A DNA stretch of 34,274 bases, taken from assembly GCA_947570175.1 (NCBI GenBank), contig CANOTJ010000011.1, forward strand, positions 1-34,274, given 5' to 3'. Position numbers and translations under genes: made by a program. This document shows positions 24,749-32,400 of the stretch, one piece after another; position 1 is the first letter of the stretch; every line of letters starts with the position of its first letter. The stretch comes from an uncultured Mycoplasmatota bacterium. Its GTDB lineage: Bacteria > Bacillota_I > Bacilli_A > RF39 > UBA660. The notes beneath the pieces were generated by a model that worked only from the letters and a program-made list of their open reading frames with translations, did not search any database and was not told where the DNA came from.

Positions 24749-26008
24749 ATGAAAAAAGTAAAAAATTCAGTACAGGGAGTTATTTTGGGAATTATTTTTT
24801 TATTAGCAGGGACCATTTTAATTTGGTGGAATGAAGGGAATACTGTTAAAAATTTAAAAGCAGTAGATGAGATTCAAAAAAATGTAATCGATATTAAAAG
24901 TGATTCAATAAATCCCTCAAATGATCAAAAGTTAATTGCAACAAATGGAGAAGTGAATATTTTGGATGAAAGTCTAAAAGATGACACTTTTGGCATTGAA
25001 CAAAAAAGTATAAAGTTGAAAAGAATTGTAGAAATCTATCAATGGAAAGAAACAGAAAAGAAGGATTCTAATGATAGAGTAACTTATCAATATGAGAAAG
25101 ATTGGAAAACGGAATTGATCGATTCTTCAGACTTTCATAAATCTGGATATACCAATCCAACATACCAGCCTTATAACAATGAAACGTTTATAGCTGAAGA
25201 AGTTAAAATAGGACAATTTTATTTAAATAAAGAACAAAAGGAAAATATTGCAACACCAACACGATTGGAAATAATAGAAGACTCGTATTTACCTTATGGA
25301 TATCAGATAAAAAATAACTACATTACAAATGCACAAGATATGAATAATCCAAATATAGGAGATATTCGAATTTCTTATGTATATAATAGCTATAAAAATA
25401 TCAGTATCTTGGCACTACAAAATGAAGATAGTTTTACGGACTATATTAGTTCTAATGGAGTAAAAATTAATAGAGTAGAAGAAGGGTTATTAAATAGTAA
25501 TGCCATTATTAACAAAATTATTTCAGAAAATAAAATGATGAAATGGATATTTAGAGGATTAGGGGCTATCTTAGTTATTTTAGGATATACTTTTATTTTA
25601 AATCTTATTACAACTGCAACCTCCTTTATTCCAATCATTGGAAATATTGTTGGAACAGGAATAGCACTTGTTAGTTTTTTAATAGGGTGTATTCATTCCC
25701 TCATTATTTTCACAATCGCTTGGATTAGATTTAGGCCAATTATAGGAATTTGTTTATTGATAGCAGTAGTGGTCTTAATTATCCTATTAAAAAAATATAC
25801 CAAAAAGAATAAAAATAACACAATAGGCAACTTTCAGCCACAAGATAATTATGGTCAAAATGAATTACTCAAACAAAATAGCAGTACGAATCAAATGAAT
25901 AACATACCTAATGAGGATACCAATAAAGTTAGTGGAAATCAAACATTTATTCCACAGCAAATAACAAATGATGAAAATAATAATGATGAAAATAACTTAG
26001 GAGGATAA
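24749..26008 (+). CDS. TMEM43-family membrane protein
   Basis: A 419-aa homologue of TMEM43/LUMA, a family found in animals (inner nuclear membrane) and sporadically in bacteria, with no settled bacterial function. The N-terminal membrane segment (about 8-27) ends in the family motif IWWNEGNTVK. A large extracytoplasmic domain follows, with IVEIYQWKE, and three or so further transmembrane segments lie at about 265-350. A cytoplasmic Asn/Gln-rich tail completes it. AAGGAG precedes the ATG. One base separates it from the zinc-ribbon gene, so the TMEM43, zinc-ribbon and AIM24 genes are one operon. Confidence 0.85.
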   Translation: MKKVKNSVQGVILGIIFLLAGTILIWWNEGNTVKNLKAVDEIQKNVIDIKSDSINPSNDQKLIATNGEVNILDESLKDDTFGIEQKSIKLKRIVEIYQWKETEKKDSNDRVTYQYEKDWKTELIDSSDFHKSGYTNPTYQPYNNETFIAEEVKIGQFYLNKEQKENIATPTRLEIIEDSYLPYGYQIKNNYITNAQDMNNPNIGDIRISYVYNSYKNISILALQNEDSFTDYISSNGVKINRVEEGLLNSNAIINKIISENKMMKWIFRGLGAILVILGYTFILNLITTATSFIPIIGNIVGTGIALVSFLIGCIHSLIIFTIAWIRFRPIIGICLLIAVVVLIILLKKYTKKNKNNTIGNFQPQDNYGQNELLKQNSSTNQMNNIPNEDTNKVSGNQTFIPQQITNDENNNDENNLGG

Positions 26009-26009
26009 A

Positions 26010-26840
26010 ATGTATTGTAGTAAATGTGGAACAAAATTAGAAGTGGGACAAGTGTTTTGTATAAATTGTGGTAATAAAAATGAGAATCAAACAAATATAG
26101 AAAATTCTAACATTACACAAAATAATCCTATTACTCAGGTAGAGAATACGATAGAAAATCAAACATCAAAAATGAATGACTCGATTCCAACCATGATAAC
26201 AAACAATCAAAACAATAACCATATTGGGTCTATACCAACTAGTGATATAGCAACAGCAGATTCGGTTATGAAACAAGCAATACCTAGTAATAACCAAATA
26301 AATCAGAATATCAATCCTGTTAAACAAAATCCAGTCAATGGAACTAGTAATTATAGTAGTTTGAATCGCAATTCACAAAATACATTATTTGTGATAATAG
26401 GAATACTAGGATTTATAATTGTTGTGTTATTAGTGATCTTTATCATTATTCCATTTTTCAGTAAAAAATATTATACAAATGAAGAAATTGTTTGTCGATT
26501 AAAAGCTGCTGATCAAGTGGAAGATGATAGAAATATTGTAGTAGCTTCATTTGAAAATAATAAATTAAAACTGGCTATGAAACATATTGTTATCAAATTT
26601 AAATCCAATGATTTAGCAAAATCATTTTATGATTTAACAGCAGATACCACTTTTGGAACGGATAAAACGGAAGGTTGGACATTAAACAACAATGAAGTAG
26701 TGAGTATACAATTCTATGATGTAACTAGTACTGAAGAGCAAAAAATAATGGATGGTCTAGATATATCTAGTATCGATGTTTCAAAAGAAAGTTTTATAAC
26801 TACCTATAAAAATAAAGGTTATAAATGTAGTAGAAAATAA
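26010..26840 (+). CDS. Zinc-ribbon single-pass membrane protein
   Basis: A 276-aa protein. The N-terminal zinc ribbon has Cys3, Cys6, Cys17 and Cys20 (YCSKCGTKL, FCINCGNK). A long Asn/Gln-rich disordered linker spans about 22-122. One transmembrane segment lies at about 125-150, and an extracytoplasmic domain of about 125 residues contains CRLKAADQVEDDRNIVVASF and ends YKCSRK. The zinc ribbon is predicted to be cytoplasmic. TAGGAGG precedes the ATG, overlapping the end of the TMEM43 gene. The external domain is not one I recognise. The linker composition resembles the tail of the TMEM43 protein and the N-terminus of the 4978 protein. Confidence 0.8.
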   Translation: MYCSKCGTKLEVGQVFCINCGNKNENQTNIENSNITQNNPITQVENTIENQTSKMNDSIPTMITNNQNNNHIGSIPTSDIATADSVMKQAIPSNNQINQNINPVKQNPVNGTSNYSSLNRNSQNTLFVIIGILGFIIVVLLVIFIIIPFFSKKYYTNEEIVCRLKAADQVEDDRNIVVASFENNKLKLAMKHIVIKFKSNDLAKSFYDLTADTTFGTDKTEGWTLNNNEVVSIQFYDVTSTEEQKIMDGLDISSIDVSKESFITTYKNKGYKCSRK

Positions 26841-26860
26841 TAATTAGGAAGGAAAAAATT

Positions 26861-27559
26861 ATGAAATATGAAATTGTAGGGACTCCTTTTCCAGCTGTCG
26901 TATGTACATTGGATCAAGGACAAAAAATGAAATGCCAATCAGGGGCTATGTCATGGATGACACCTAATATGAAAATGGAAACTGTAGGCGGAGGAATCGG
27001 GAAAGTATTTTCTAGGGCTTTATCTGGAGATACTTTATTTCAAAATGTTTATTATCCAGAAAATGGACAAGGATTAATTTCATTTGCCTCTTCCTTTCCA
27101 GGAAATATCATAGCCGTTCAAATTAATGCAGGTAATGAAATTATTTGTCAAAAAAGTGCTTTTTTAGCTGCAACTGAAGGAGTAGACTTATCTATCTTTT
27201 TCCAGAAAAAAGTAGGGGCTGGAATCTTTGGTGGAGAAGGATTTATTATGCAAAAACTCTCTGGAGAAGGAATCGCTTTTTTAGAATTGGATGGATCTAC
27301 GATAGAATATCAATTACAAGAAAATCAACAGATGGTTTTGGATACAGGACATCTTGCTATGATGTCAGCTACTTGTAGCATAGATATTAAATCAGTAGGT
27401 GGACTTAAGAATACCATTTTAGGTGGAGAGGGTATTTTTAATACAGTGGTAACAGGTCCTGGGAAAATAGTGTTACAAACCATGCCAGCTAATAAGTTTG
27501 CAAACACCATTATTCCATACATTCCCACACAATCTAACAACACAAAATTCCCTTCATAA
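26861..27559 (+). CDS. AIM24-family protein (TIGR00266 type)
   Basis: A 232-aa soluble protein of the AIM24 family, which folds as a single-stranded beta-helix-like jelly roll; the mitochondrial member affects inner membrane organisation, and the bacterial role is unknown. Typical segments are GQKMKCQSGAMSWM, FQNVYYPENGQGLISFAS, KSAFLAATEGVDLSIFFQKK, and LSGEGIAFLELDGS with a Gly-rich end. It follows the zinc-ribbon gene by 20 bp with AGGAAGG upstream. Its last codons form the left arm of the terminator. Confidence 0.9.
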   Translation: MKYEIVGTPFPAVVCTLDQGQKMKCQSGAMSWMTPNMKMETVGGGIGKVFSRALSGDTLFQNVYYPENGQGLISFASSFPGNIIAVQINAGNEIICQKSAFLAATEGVDLSIFFQKKVGAGIFGGEGFIMQKLSGEGIAFLELDGSTIEYQLQENQQMVLDTGHLAMMSATCSIDIKSVGGLKNTILGGEGIFNTVVTGPGKIVLQTMPANKFANTIIPYIPTQSNNTKFPS

Positions 27560-27568
27560 GGGAATTTT
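27544..27568 (+). terminator. Terminator overlapping end of AIM24 gene
   Basis: AAAATTCCCTT (27544-27554) pairs perfectly with AAGGGAATTTT (27558-27568) around a 3-nt loop that contains part of the stop codon. Confidence 0.8.
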
Positions 27569-27590
27569 ATTGCGTGAAATATCCGCATCA

Positions 27591-27599
27591 TGTTATAAT
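27591..27599 (+). promoter_or_regulatory. Extended -10 promoter of sortase gene
   Basis: TG-T-TATAAT, 27 nt upstream of the ATG. Confidence 0.6.
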
Positions 27600-27626
27600 A
27601 AAAAGAGAAAATAAAGAGGGATTGAA

Positions 27627-28691
27627 ATGTTGGATAAGAAGAAAACTAAAAAATTAATAAAACTTAAAAAAACACATTTAAAAAATCGTGTGTTTTCTTA
27701 TTCAACAAATAAAGAATTTGAATTCATAGATTTAGGAGAAGAAGAGTTTTCTATTTTTGATGATCTAGAAAAAACACAAGTTTTAAAAATTCCAGAACTA
27801 CATGAAATGAACTTAGAAGATAATGAAATAAATCATTGTACTTATTCGGATTCCGTTTCTGATATCCATCCTAAAAAAGAGAAGATATCTAAAGAAAAGA
27901 AAATCTTAATCATAATTTTATTGGTATGTATTCTATTATTGGCAAGTATTGCCTGGAAAATTATAAACTGGCAGAAAGATAATGTAGATACAGAAAAACA
28001 AATTGAAAAAATTCAAGAAGAAGTAAAAGTAGAAGAAATAAAGAAAGACCCTGAAGTACAAGAAATAACGGAGGAAGAAAAAAACTTACCAAATGATTAT
28101 TTTGATTTCCAGAAAGTAAATTTATTAAATGTAGATTTCAATAATTTATTAAAAAGGAATCCTGATACAATTGGCTGGGTAAAACTAGAAGGAACTAGTA
28201 TTAATTATCCATTTGTTCAAACAACAGATAATGATTATTATTTAACGCATTCCTTTAATAAAAAAAATAATGATTCTGGCTGGGTATACTTAGATTATAG
28301 AAATAATATTCATAATTTAAGTCAAAATACAATTTTATATGGTCATGGTAGATTAAATAATACAATGTTTGGAAGTTTAAAAAAGGTTATAAAGAAAAGT
28401 TGGTATAATAATAGTGGAAACCATATTGTTAGAATTTCTACTCCAACAGAAAATTCTGTTTGGCAGGTATTTAGTACCTATACAATTGATCCAGAATCTT
28501 ATTACATCACAACTGATTTTTCAGATAATCAACAATATACTGATTTTATTAATACATTAAAAAACAGAAGTGTTTATAATTATAATGTCGATGTTTCAAT
28601 TAATGATCATATTTTAACGTTATCTAGCTGTTATGATGATTCCAAAAGAGTTGTTTTACATGCTAAACTAATTAGTAAAGTCGCAAGATAA
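27627..28691 (+). CDS. Class B-type sortase with long cytoplasmic extension
   Basis: A 354-aa transpeptidase that cleaves sorting signals and links proteins to the cell wall. The catalytic domain has His240 (ILYGHG), Cys335 (LTLSSC) and Arg341 (KRVVLHAKL). Class B features include GWVKLEGTSINYPFVQ and LTHSFNKKNNDSGWVYLDYRN before the His. The transmembrane anchor is at about 92-113. An unusual cytoplasmic region of about 90 residues, rich in Lys and Glu, precedes it; class B enzymes normally begin almost at the membrane anchor. A charged coiled-coil-like linker (118-152) follows the anchor. The NPKTG protein at 23752 is the obvious candidate substrate. Confidence 0.9.
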   Translation: MLDKKKTKKLIKLKKTHLKNRVFSYSTNKEFEFIDLGEEEFSIFDDLEKTQVLKIPELHEMNLEDNEINHCTYSDSVSDIHPKKEKISKEKKILIIILLVCILLLASIAWKIINWQKDNVDTEKQIEKIQEEVKVEEIKKDPEVQEITEEEKNLPNDYFDFQKVNLLNVDFNNLLKRNPDTIGWVKLEGTSINYPFVQTTDNDYYLTHSFNKKNNDSGWVYLDYRNNIHNLSQNTILYGHGRLNNTMFGSLKKVIKKSWYNNSGNHIVRISTPTENSVWQVFSTYTIDPESYYITTDFSDNQQYTDFINTLKNRSVYNYNVDVSINDHILTLSSCYDDSKRVVLHAKLISKVAR

Positions 28692-28718
28692 AAATTCTCT
28701 ATTATTTAGAGAATTTTT
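28690..28718. terminator. Bidirectional terminator between sortase gene and nth
   Basis: AAAAATTCTCTA (28690-28701) pairs perfectly with TAGAGAATTTTT (28707-28718). It overlaps the ends of both convergent genes. Confidence 0.85.
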
Positions 28719-29328
28719 GATATTTACAAATATTTTTTAATGCACAATTTTCACAAATCGGTTTTTGAGCTTTACAATAATATCTTCCAAATAAAACAAG
28801 TTGATGATGCAAACGAGCTAGTTTTTCTTTTGGAAATTTGCGATTTAGTTTTTTTTCAATCGTTAGAACATCATCACCTTTTTTAGCAAGTCCAAGTCTT
28901 ATACTAACTCTAGCTACATGGGTATCAACTGCAATACATGCGACATTAAACAAATTACTTAAGACAACATTTGCTGTTTTTCTACCGACACCAGGAAGAG
29001 TCTCTAGAAAATGTCTATCATTGGGAACGATACCATTTTGTTTTTCTAATAATTGTTTAGAAATTTCCTTAATATTGCTAGCCTTTTTATGATAGGTACC
29101 AATTGGTTTAATGATCTGAATAATATCTTCGATATCTGCACTTGCAAGAGCTTCTAAACTTGGATACTTTTGAAATAATATAGCTGTAACCATATTGACT
29201 CTTTTATCTGTTGTTTGAGCACTTAACATAACTGCAAGTAATAATTCATAATCTTTTTGGTAGTCTAATTCACATTTAGGATTGGGAATAATAGAGTCTA
29301 AATAGTCTATAATATCATTCATTATCAT
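28702..29328 (-). CDS. nth: Endonuclease III
   Basis: A 208-aa DNA glycosylase/AP lyase removing oxidised pyrimidines. The helix-hairpin-helix LPGVGRKTANV includes catalytic Lys117 and is followed by Asp135 in AVDTHVAR. The [4Fe-4S] cluster cysteines are Cys185, Cys192, Cys195 and Cys201 with the standard C-x6-C-x2-C-x5-C spacing. It overlaps the end of dnaD by 14 bp, and the dnaD-nth order is the same as in B. subtilis. The ATG at 29328 lies within dnaD codons; a second in-frame ATG is two codons later. Confidence 0.96.
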   Translation of the reverse strand: MIMNDIIDYLDSIIPNPKCELDYQKDYELLLAVMLSAQTTDKRVNMVTAILFQKYPSLEALASADIEDIIQIIKPIGTYHKKASNIKEISKQLLEKQNGIVPNDRHFLETLPGVGRKTANVVLSNLFNVACIAVDTHVARVSIRLGLAKKGDDVLTIEKKLNRKFPKEKLARLHHQLVLFGRYYCKAQKPICENCALKNICKYQKFSK

Positions 29329-29968
29329 TCAACCAATCATAATCAAATAACGGTTTAGACTCTATTTTTTTACTTTGAAATTGTCTTCTATCTTTTTCAA
29401 TATCTTCTTTTGAATGAATTCCTTTCTTCTTCCACTCATATAAAATTTTATCGATATAACGTAAATTTGATACACCATTATAAGTAGCCTCTTTTAAAGC
29501 TGCTATAATTATTTCTTCAGAAAAAGGAACATCTATCCATCCATTAATAATTTCATATTCCATTGGAGATAATGTTCTTCCTAATTCCTTTTCAAAAATA
29601 TCAAAAACATTAGAACTTTGTTTAGCAGAATTAGAAATGGTCTCATCATTTACTACCAAATAAGCAAGTTTGTTATAGAGGTTATCCAAATTAATAAATT
29701 CTTCTCGTACATTATTGACCTTTTTTAGTTCAATTTTAATAAGATCCTTTGTAGATAGAGAATCAATAACTTCTAATATTTCAGGCAAAGAGAGATTTAA
29801 ATTTTGACTAATCTCTTTTGGATTAAAATTCAAGTTTTTTTCATTAATAATATAAATTAAGATAATGAATTCTTTTTCAGATAGCTCTAACTTTTTATAA
29901 TTGTACATTAAAATTCGTGGTACACTCATATTATTTTCTTTTAATAAATGTATTACTTTATCCATCAT
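29315..29968 (-). CDS. dnaD: DnaD, primosomal replication initiation protein
   Basis: A 217-aa primosome component that works with DnaA, DnaB and DnaI to load helicase in low-GC Gram-positives. The N-terminal winged helix (about 1-100) includes LELSEKEFIILIYI. The C-terminal DnaD/DnaB2 domain has FEKELGRTLSPMEYEIINGW and YIDKILYEWKKKGI, the YxxxI-x-x-x-W signature region. AGGTGAT precedes two adjacent ATGs, and a TATAAT at 29985-29990 (minus) gives it its own promoter. dnaD is a Bacilli-type marker. Confidence 0.94.
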   Translation of the reverse strand: MMDKVIHLLKENNMSVPRILMYNYKKLELSEKEFIILIYIINEKNLNFNPKEISQNLNLSLPEILEVIDSLSTKDLIKIELKKVNNVREEFINLDNLYNKLAYLVVNDETISNSAKQSSNVFDIFEKELGRTLSPMEYEIINGWIDVPFSEEIIIAALKEATYNGVSNLRYIDKILYEWKKKGIHSKEDIEKDRRQFQSKKIESKPLFDYDWLNDNE

Positions 29969-30003
29969 ACTATCACCTGACCATATTATACATGATTTTA
30001 ATC

Positions 30004-30654
30004 TTAAAGTATATATTCATCCCATCCAAATTTTTTTAATAATGCTACTCCACCAGATTTATTGATAATTTTTTGTATCTCACGAGAACGTAAATTTTCG
30101 CTTAAATTTTTTAATAAATTTTGATGATTTTTAATAGCAAGGATTAGGTTATTATCTAATGAAAAATTTAATTCTAAAGAGAAACGAAGAGCTCGTAACA
30201 TTCGAATCGGATCTTCTTGAAAACTTTGATTGGGATCTTTTACAGTAACAATCATTTTTCTATTTAAATCATATTTTCCATTTAAAGGATCTATAATATT
30301 TTCATTTTGATCAATACATAGACAATTAATGGTAAAATCACGCCTTTGTAGGTCTTCTTTCAAAGTTTTTACATAAGTAATATTGGGATATCGATTTTTA
30401 TCATATTTATCTTTTCGAAAAGTTGTAATCTCAAACTGAAAATCATCTTTTTGAATAACAACAGATCCGAATTTAGAATGATCCTGAATAACATGAAAAA
30501 GTTTTTTAGTATCCTCAGGAGTGGCATTTGTACAAATATCAATATCCATAGTAGGAAGATTTAAAAGAAAATTTCGGACATATCCACCAACGATATATGC
30601 TTCAAAATCGAAATCATGGAATCTTTTAAGAATAGAAATTGCTACCTCATACAT
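30004..30654 (-). CDS. Short CCA tRNA nucleotidyltransferase-like protein
   Basis: A 216-aa class II nucleotidyltransferase. The head domain is complete: VGGYVRNFL (23-30), catalytic DIDI (37-40) and RRDFTINCL (104-112). The neck has EDPIRMLRALRF (147-158), which templates nucleotide choice. Family members in Bacillota are usually about 390-450 aa; here the body and tail domains that grip tRNA are missing and the frame closes normally at 30004. No continuation is seen before dnaD. It may be a reduced but active enzyme, a poly(A)-polymerase-like protein, or a truncated copy. Its -10 box abuts the hup terminator. Confidence 0.82.
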   Translation of the reverse strand: MYEVAISILKRFHDFDFEAYIVGGYVRNFLLNLPTMDIDICTNATPEDTKKLFHVIQDHSKFGSVVIQKDDFQFEITTFRKDKYDKNRYPNITYVKTLKEDLQRRDFTINCLCIDQNENIIDPLNGKYDLNRKMIVTVKDPNQSFQEDPIRMLRALRFSLELNFSLDNNLILAIKNHQNLLKNLSENLRSREIQKIINKSGGVALLKKFGWDEYIL

Positions 30655-30669
30655 ATTATCACCATCAAT

Positions 30670-30678
30670 ATTGTACCA
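30670..30678 (-). promoter_or_regulatory. Extended -10 promoter of the CCA-enzyme-like gene
   Basis: Minus strand reads TG-G-TACAAT, placed directly behind the T run of the hup terminator; GGTGAT follows as ribosome binding site. Confidence 0.5.
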
Positions 30679-30705
30679 AAAAAAAGAAACTTTTTTAAGT
30701 TTCTT
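30676..30705 (-). terminator. Terminator after hup
   Basis: AAGAAACTT (30684-30692) pairs with AAGTTTCTT (30697-30705); on the minus strand a run of T residues follows (30677-30683). It overlaps the hup stop codon. Confidence 0.85.
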
Positions 30706-30976
30706 AGTTTAAAGCATCTTTTAATTTAGAACCAGCTTTAATAGTAACTGCAGTTCTTGCTGGAACAGGAACAGTTTCACCGGTTCTAGGATTACGTGCA
30801 GTAGTAGCAGGTTTGTCTTTTGTTGTAAAAGTACAGAATCCTGTTAAAGTAACTTTTCCTTCTTCTTTTAATCCCTTAGTGATTCCTTTCATCATAGCTT
30901 CTAAAGCATGACTAGCATCCGCTTTTGTTAATCCAGTTTCTTCTGCCATAAAATCGACTAAATTTGTTTTTGACAT
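30704..30976 (-). CDS. hup: HU-family DNA-binding protein
   Basis: A 90-aa histone-like protein that bends and compacts DNA. It has the HU N-terminus NLVDFMAEETGLTKADASHAL, the beta-arm with ARNPRTGETVPVPA (intercalating Pro) and the C-terminal helix KAGSKLKDALN. AGGAGGT precedes the ATG. It is monocistronic, with a strong promoter at 31024-31052 and a terminator. The short inverted repeat TAAGC/GCTTA in its leader might form a small hairpin. Confidence 0.96.
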   Translation of the reverse strand: MSKTNLVDFMAEETGLTKADASHALEAMMKGITKGLKEEGKVTLTGFCTFTTKDKPATTARNPRTGETVPVPARTAVTIKAGSKLKDALN

Positions 30977-31023
30977 TTAATAATACCTCCTCATATTTGT
31001 TAAGCTATCTTGCTTACACTTAA

Positions 31024-31052
31024 AGAATACCATGTTTTATCTATAAAATCAA
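31024..31052 (-). promoter_or_regulatory. Promoter of hup
   Basis: Minus strand TTGATT (31047-31052), 17-bp spacer, then TATTCT (31024-31029) with extended TG-G. Confidence 0.6.
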
Positions 31053-31138
31053 TAACTTTTTAAGTAAATTATTATTTTTTCCTTTAAAAACAAGAAAAAA
31101 GTAAAAAAATAGTATTCCTATTTATCCAGTAAATCTGA

Positions 31139-31167
31139 TTGACAAATAATAGATTTTTTGAGAAAAT
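31139..31167 (+). promoter_or_regulatory. Promoter of gpsB
   Basis: Consensus TTGACA (31139-31144), 17-bp spacer and GAAAAT (31162-31167) with extended TG-A. It may also read into rnpB. Confidence 0.55.
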
Positions 31168-31192
31168 AGTACTAGATTAGAGAGGTGGTTCC

Positions 31193-31519
31193 ATGTATCA
31201 GGAAAGAATCTTATTGACTGGTAAAGATATATTAGAAAAAGATTTTAAAATCGATACCCGAGGATATCGACCACAGGAAGTAGATAAATTCCTAGATGTT
31301 ATTATTAGGGACTATGAAGAATTTATGGTCATAATCAAGGAATTGGAAAATGACAAAAAAGAATTAATTGAGGATAATATTAAATTGAAACAAGAAAATC
31401 GTAATCTTCGAACAAAACTAGAAGTGTTAAGAGAGGGATCTAGTGGAGGAGAAGTTAGCAATGCCGACCTTCTTAGAAGATTATCTAATTTAGAAAAAAT
31501 TATATATGGAAAAGAATAA
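31193..31519 (+). CDS. gpsB: GpsB, cell division protein of the DivIVA family
   Basis: A 108-aa division/elongation adaptor that scaffolds penicillin-binding proteins at the septum. The N-terminal DivIVA-like domain has DILEKDFKIDTRGYRPQEVDKFLD, here including the membrane-contacting loop and the PBP-binding groove residues, followed by a coiled coil (about 40-80). The short C-terminal helix DLLRRLSNLEKIIYG is the trimerisation domain typical of GpsB and absent from DivIVA. AGAGGTGG precedes the ATG. The stop codon overlaps the first bases of rnpB, keeping the gpsB-rnpB order seen in B. subtilis. Confidence 0.93.
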   Translation: MYQERILLTGKDILEKDFKIDTRGYRPQEVDKFLDVIIRDYEEFMVIIKELENDKKELIEDNIKLKQENRNLRTKLEVLREGSSGGEVSNADLLRRLSNLEKIIYGKE

Positions 31520-31872
31520 TATCTTGACAAACGCGCTATTTTTATAATAGTGAGGAAAGTCCATGCTCGCATAGTCTGAGATGACTATAGTGTTCGTGCT
31601 CAGGGAAACAATAACCTGAGGTAGAAAATTCTAACGGCTCTGAAATAACCTAAGTGTTCTATATGGTTAGAGTAGGTATAAAAGTGCCATAGTGACGAAT
31701 AAACTGGAAACGGTGGAAATGGAACGTGGTAAACCCCACGAGCGAGAAACCCAAATTTTGGTAGGGGAGCCTAATAATTAAGAAATGAATTAATTATGGG
31801 ATTGCATGTATGCAATAGATAGATGTTTGTCGCCTTTTTAAGGTACAGAACATGGCTTATAAGATATTATAA
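31516..31872 (+). ncRNA. rnpB: RNase P RNA, type B
   Basis: The catalytic RNA of RNase P, which matures tRNA 5' ends. Conserved blocks are GAGGAAAGTCCATGCTCGC near the 5' end, AAAGTGCCATAGTGACGAA, GGAACGTGGTAAACCCC, and GAGCGAGAAACCCAAATTTT. The 3' part has GTACAGAACATGGCTTA. P1 pairs TAATATCTT (31517-31525) with AAGATATTA (31861-31869), and P2 pairs GACAAAC (31526-31532) with GTTTGTC (31825-31831). The P3 stem CTATT/AATAG follows P2. The elements match the Bacillus type. The 5' boundary overlaps the gpsB stop. It needs either its own promoter inside gpsB, not convincingly seen, or processing. Confidence 0.95.
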
Positions 31873-31897
31873 TAGTTATAAGAAAGAAGGCGTTATC

Positions 31898-32392
31898 TTG
31901 AAAGAGATTGGGGAGGCTTTGAGAGAAGCAAGAGAGAATATTGGAATTTCAATAGAAGAAGCAGCAAATGACTTGAAATTAAGACCAAGTCAGATAGAAA
32001 ATCTTGAAGCAGGCAAACGAGAGGCTTTTAAAGATGTCTTCTTTTTAAAATATTTTATTCGTGATTATTCCAAATATTTGGGATTAAATTATGAAGATAT
32101 GATTGATGAATTTAATGAATATCTATTTGAATGTACATCCAAAATATCGTTAGATGAAATCAAAAAAGCAAAAAAGAAATTAGAAAAAAATCAAAAAAAA
32201 GAGGATAAAAAAATCAGATCCCCCTATACATTAGAGAGAGATCATAGAATCTATATACCAACTATTATTATTTATATCATTATTACCATTTTGGTACTGG
32301 GAATTGGCTATTATATATTCTCATTATTCGATGGAGATGATTTTCAAAATGAAAATGATAATATTATTACCCGAGAACGTGTAATTAGATAG
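31898..32392 (+). CDS. RodZ-like HTH membrane protein (YmfM type)
   Basis: A 164-aa protein with an N-terminal Xre-like helix-turn-helix (about 1-75, IGEALREARENIGISIEEAANDLKLR followed by QIENLEAGK and FLKYFIRDYSKYLG), a Lys-rich linker and one transmembrane segment (about 127-150). RodZ links MreB to the cell elongation machinery; this short form matches B. subtilis YmfM, next to pgsA. The start is a TTG at 31898 behind AGAAAGAAGG. The in-frame ATG at 31823 must be rejected because it lies within RNase P RNA. It is 8 bp from pgsA and probably cotranscribed. Confidence 0.85.
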   Translation: MKEIGEALREARENIGISIEEAANDLKLRPSQIENLEAGKREAFKDVFFLKYFIRDYSKYLGLNYEDMIDEFNEYLFECTSKISLDEIKKAKKKLEKNQKKEDKKIRSPYTLERDHRIYIPTIIIYIIITILVLGIGYYIFSLFDGDDFQNENDNIITRERVIR

Positions 32393-32400
32393 GAGTCAAA

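Noticed and set aside
27325-27591. 88-codon minus-strand frame opposite the AIM24 gene
   Set aside because: It is antisense to a conserved gene and crosses its terminator; no initiation signals.
31312-31572. 86-codon minus-strand frame across gpsB and rnpB
   Set aside because: It overlaps two confidently identified genes on the other strand.
31823-31897. N-terminal extension of the RodZ-like frame starting at ATG 31823
   Set aside because: These bases encode the 3' part of RNase P RNA, including P2 and P1 strands; the ribosome binding site supports TTG 31898.
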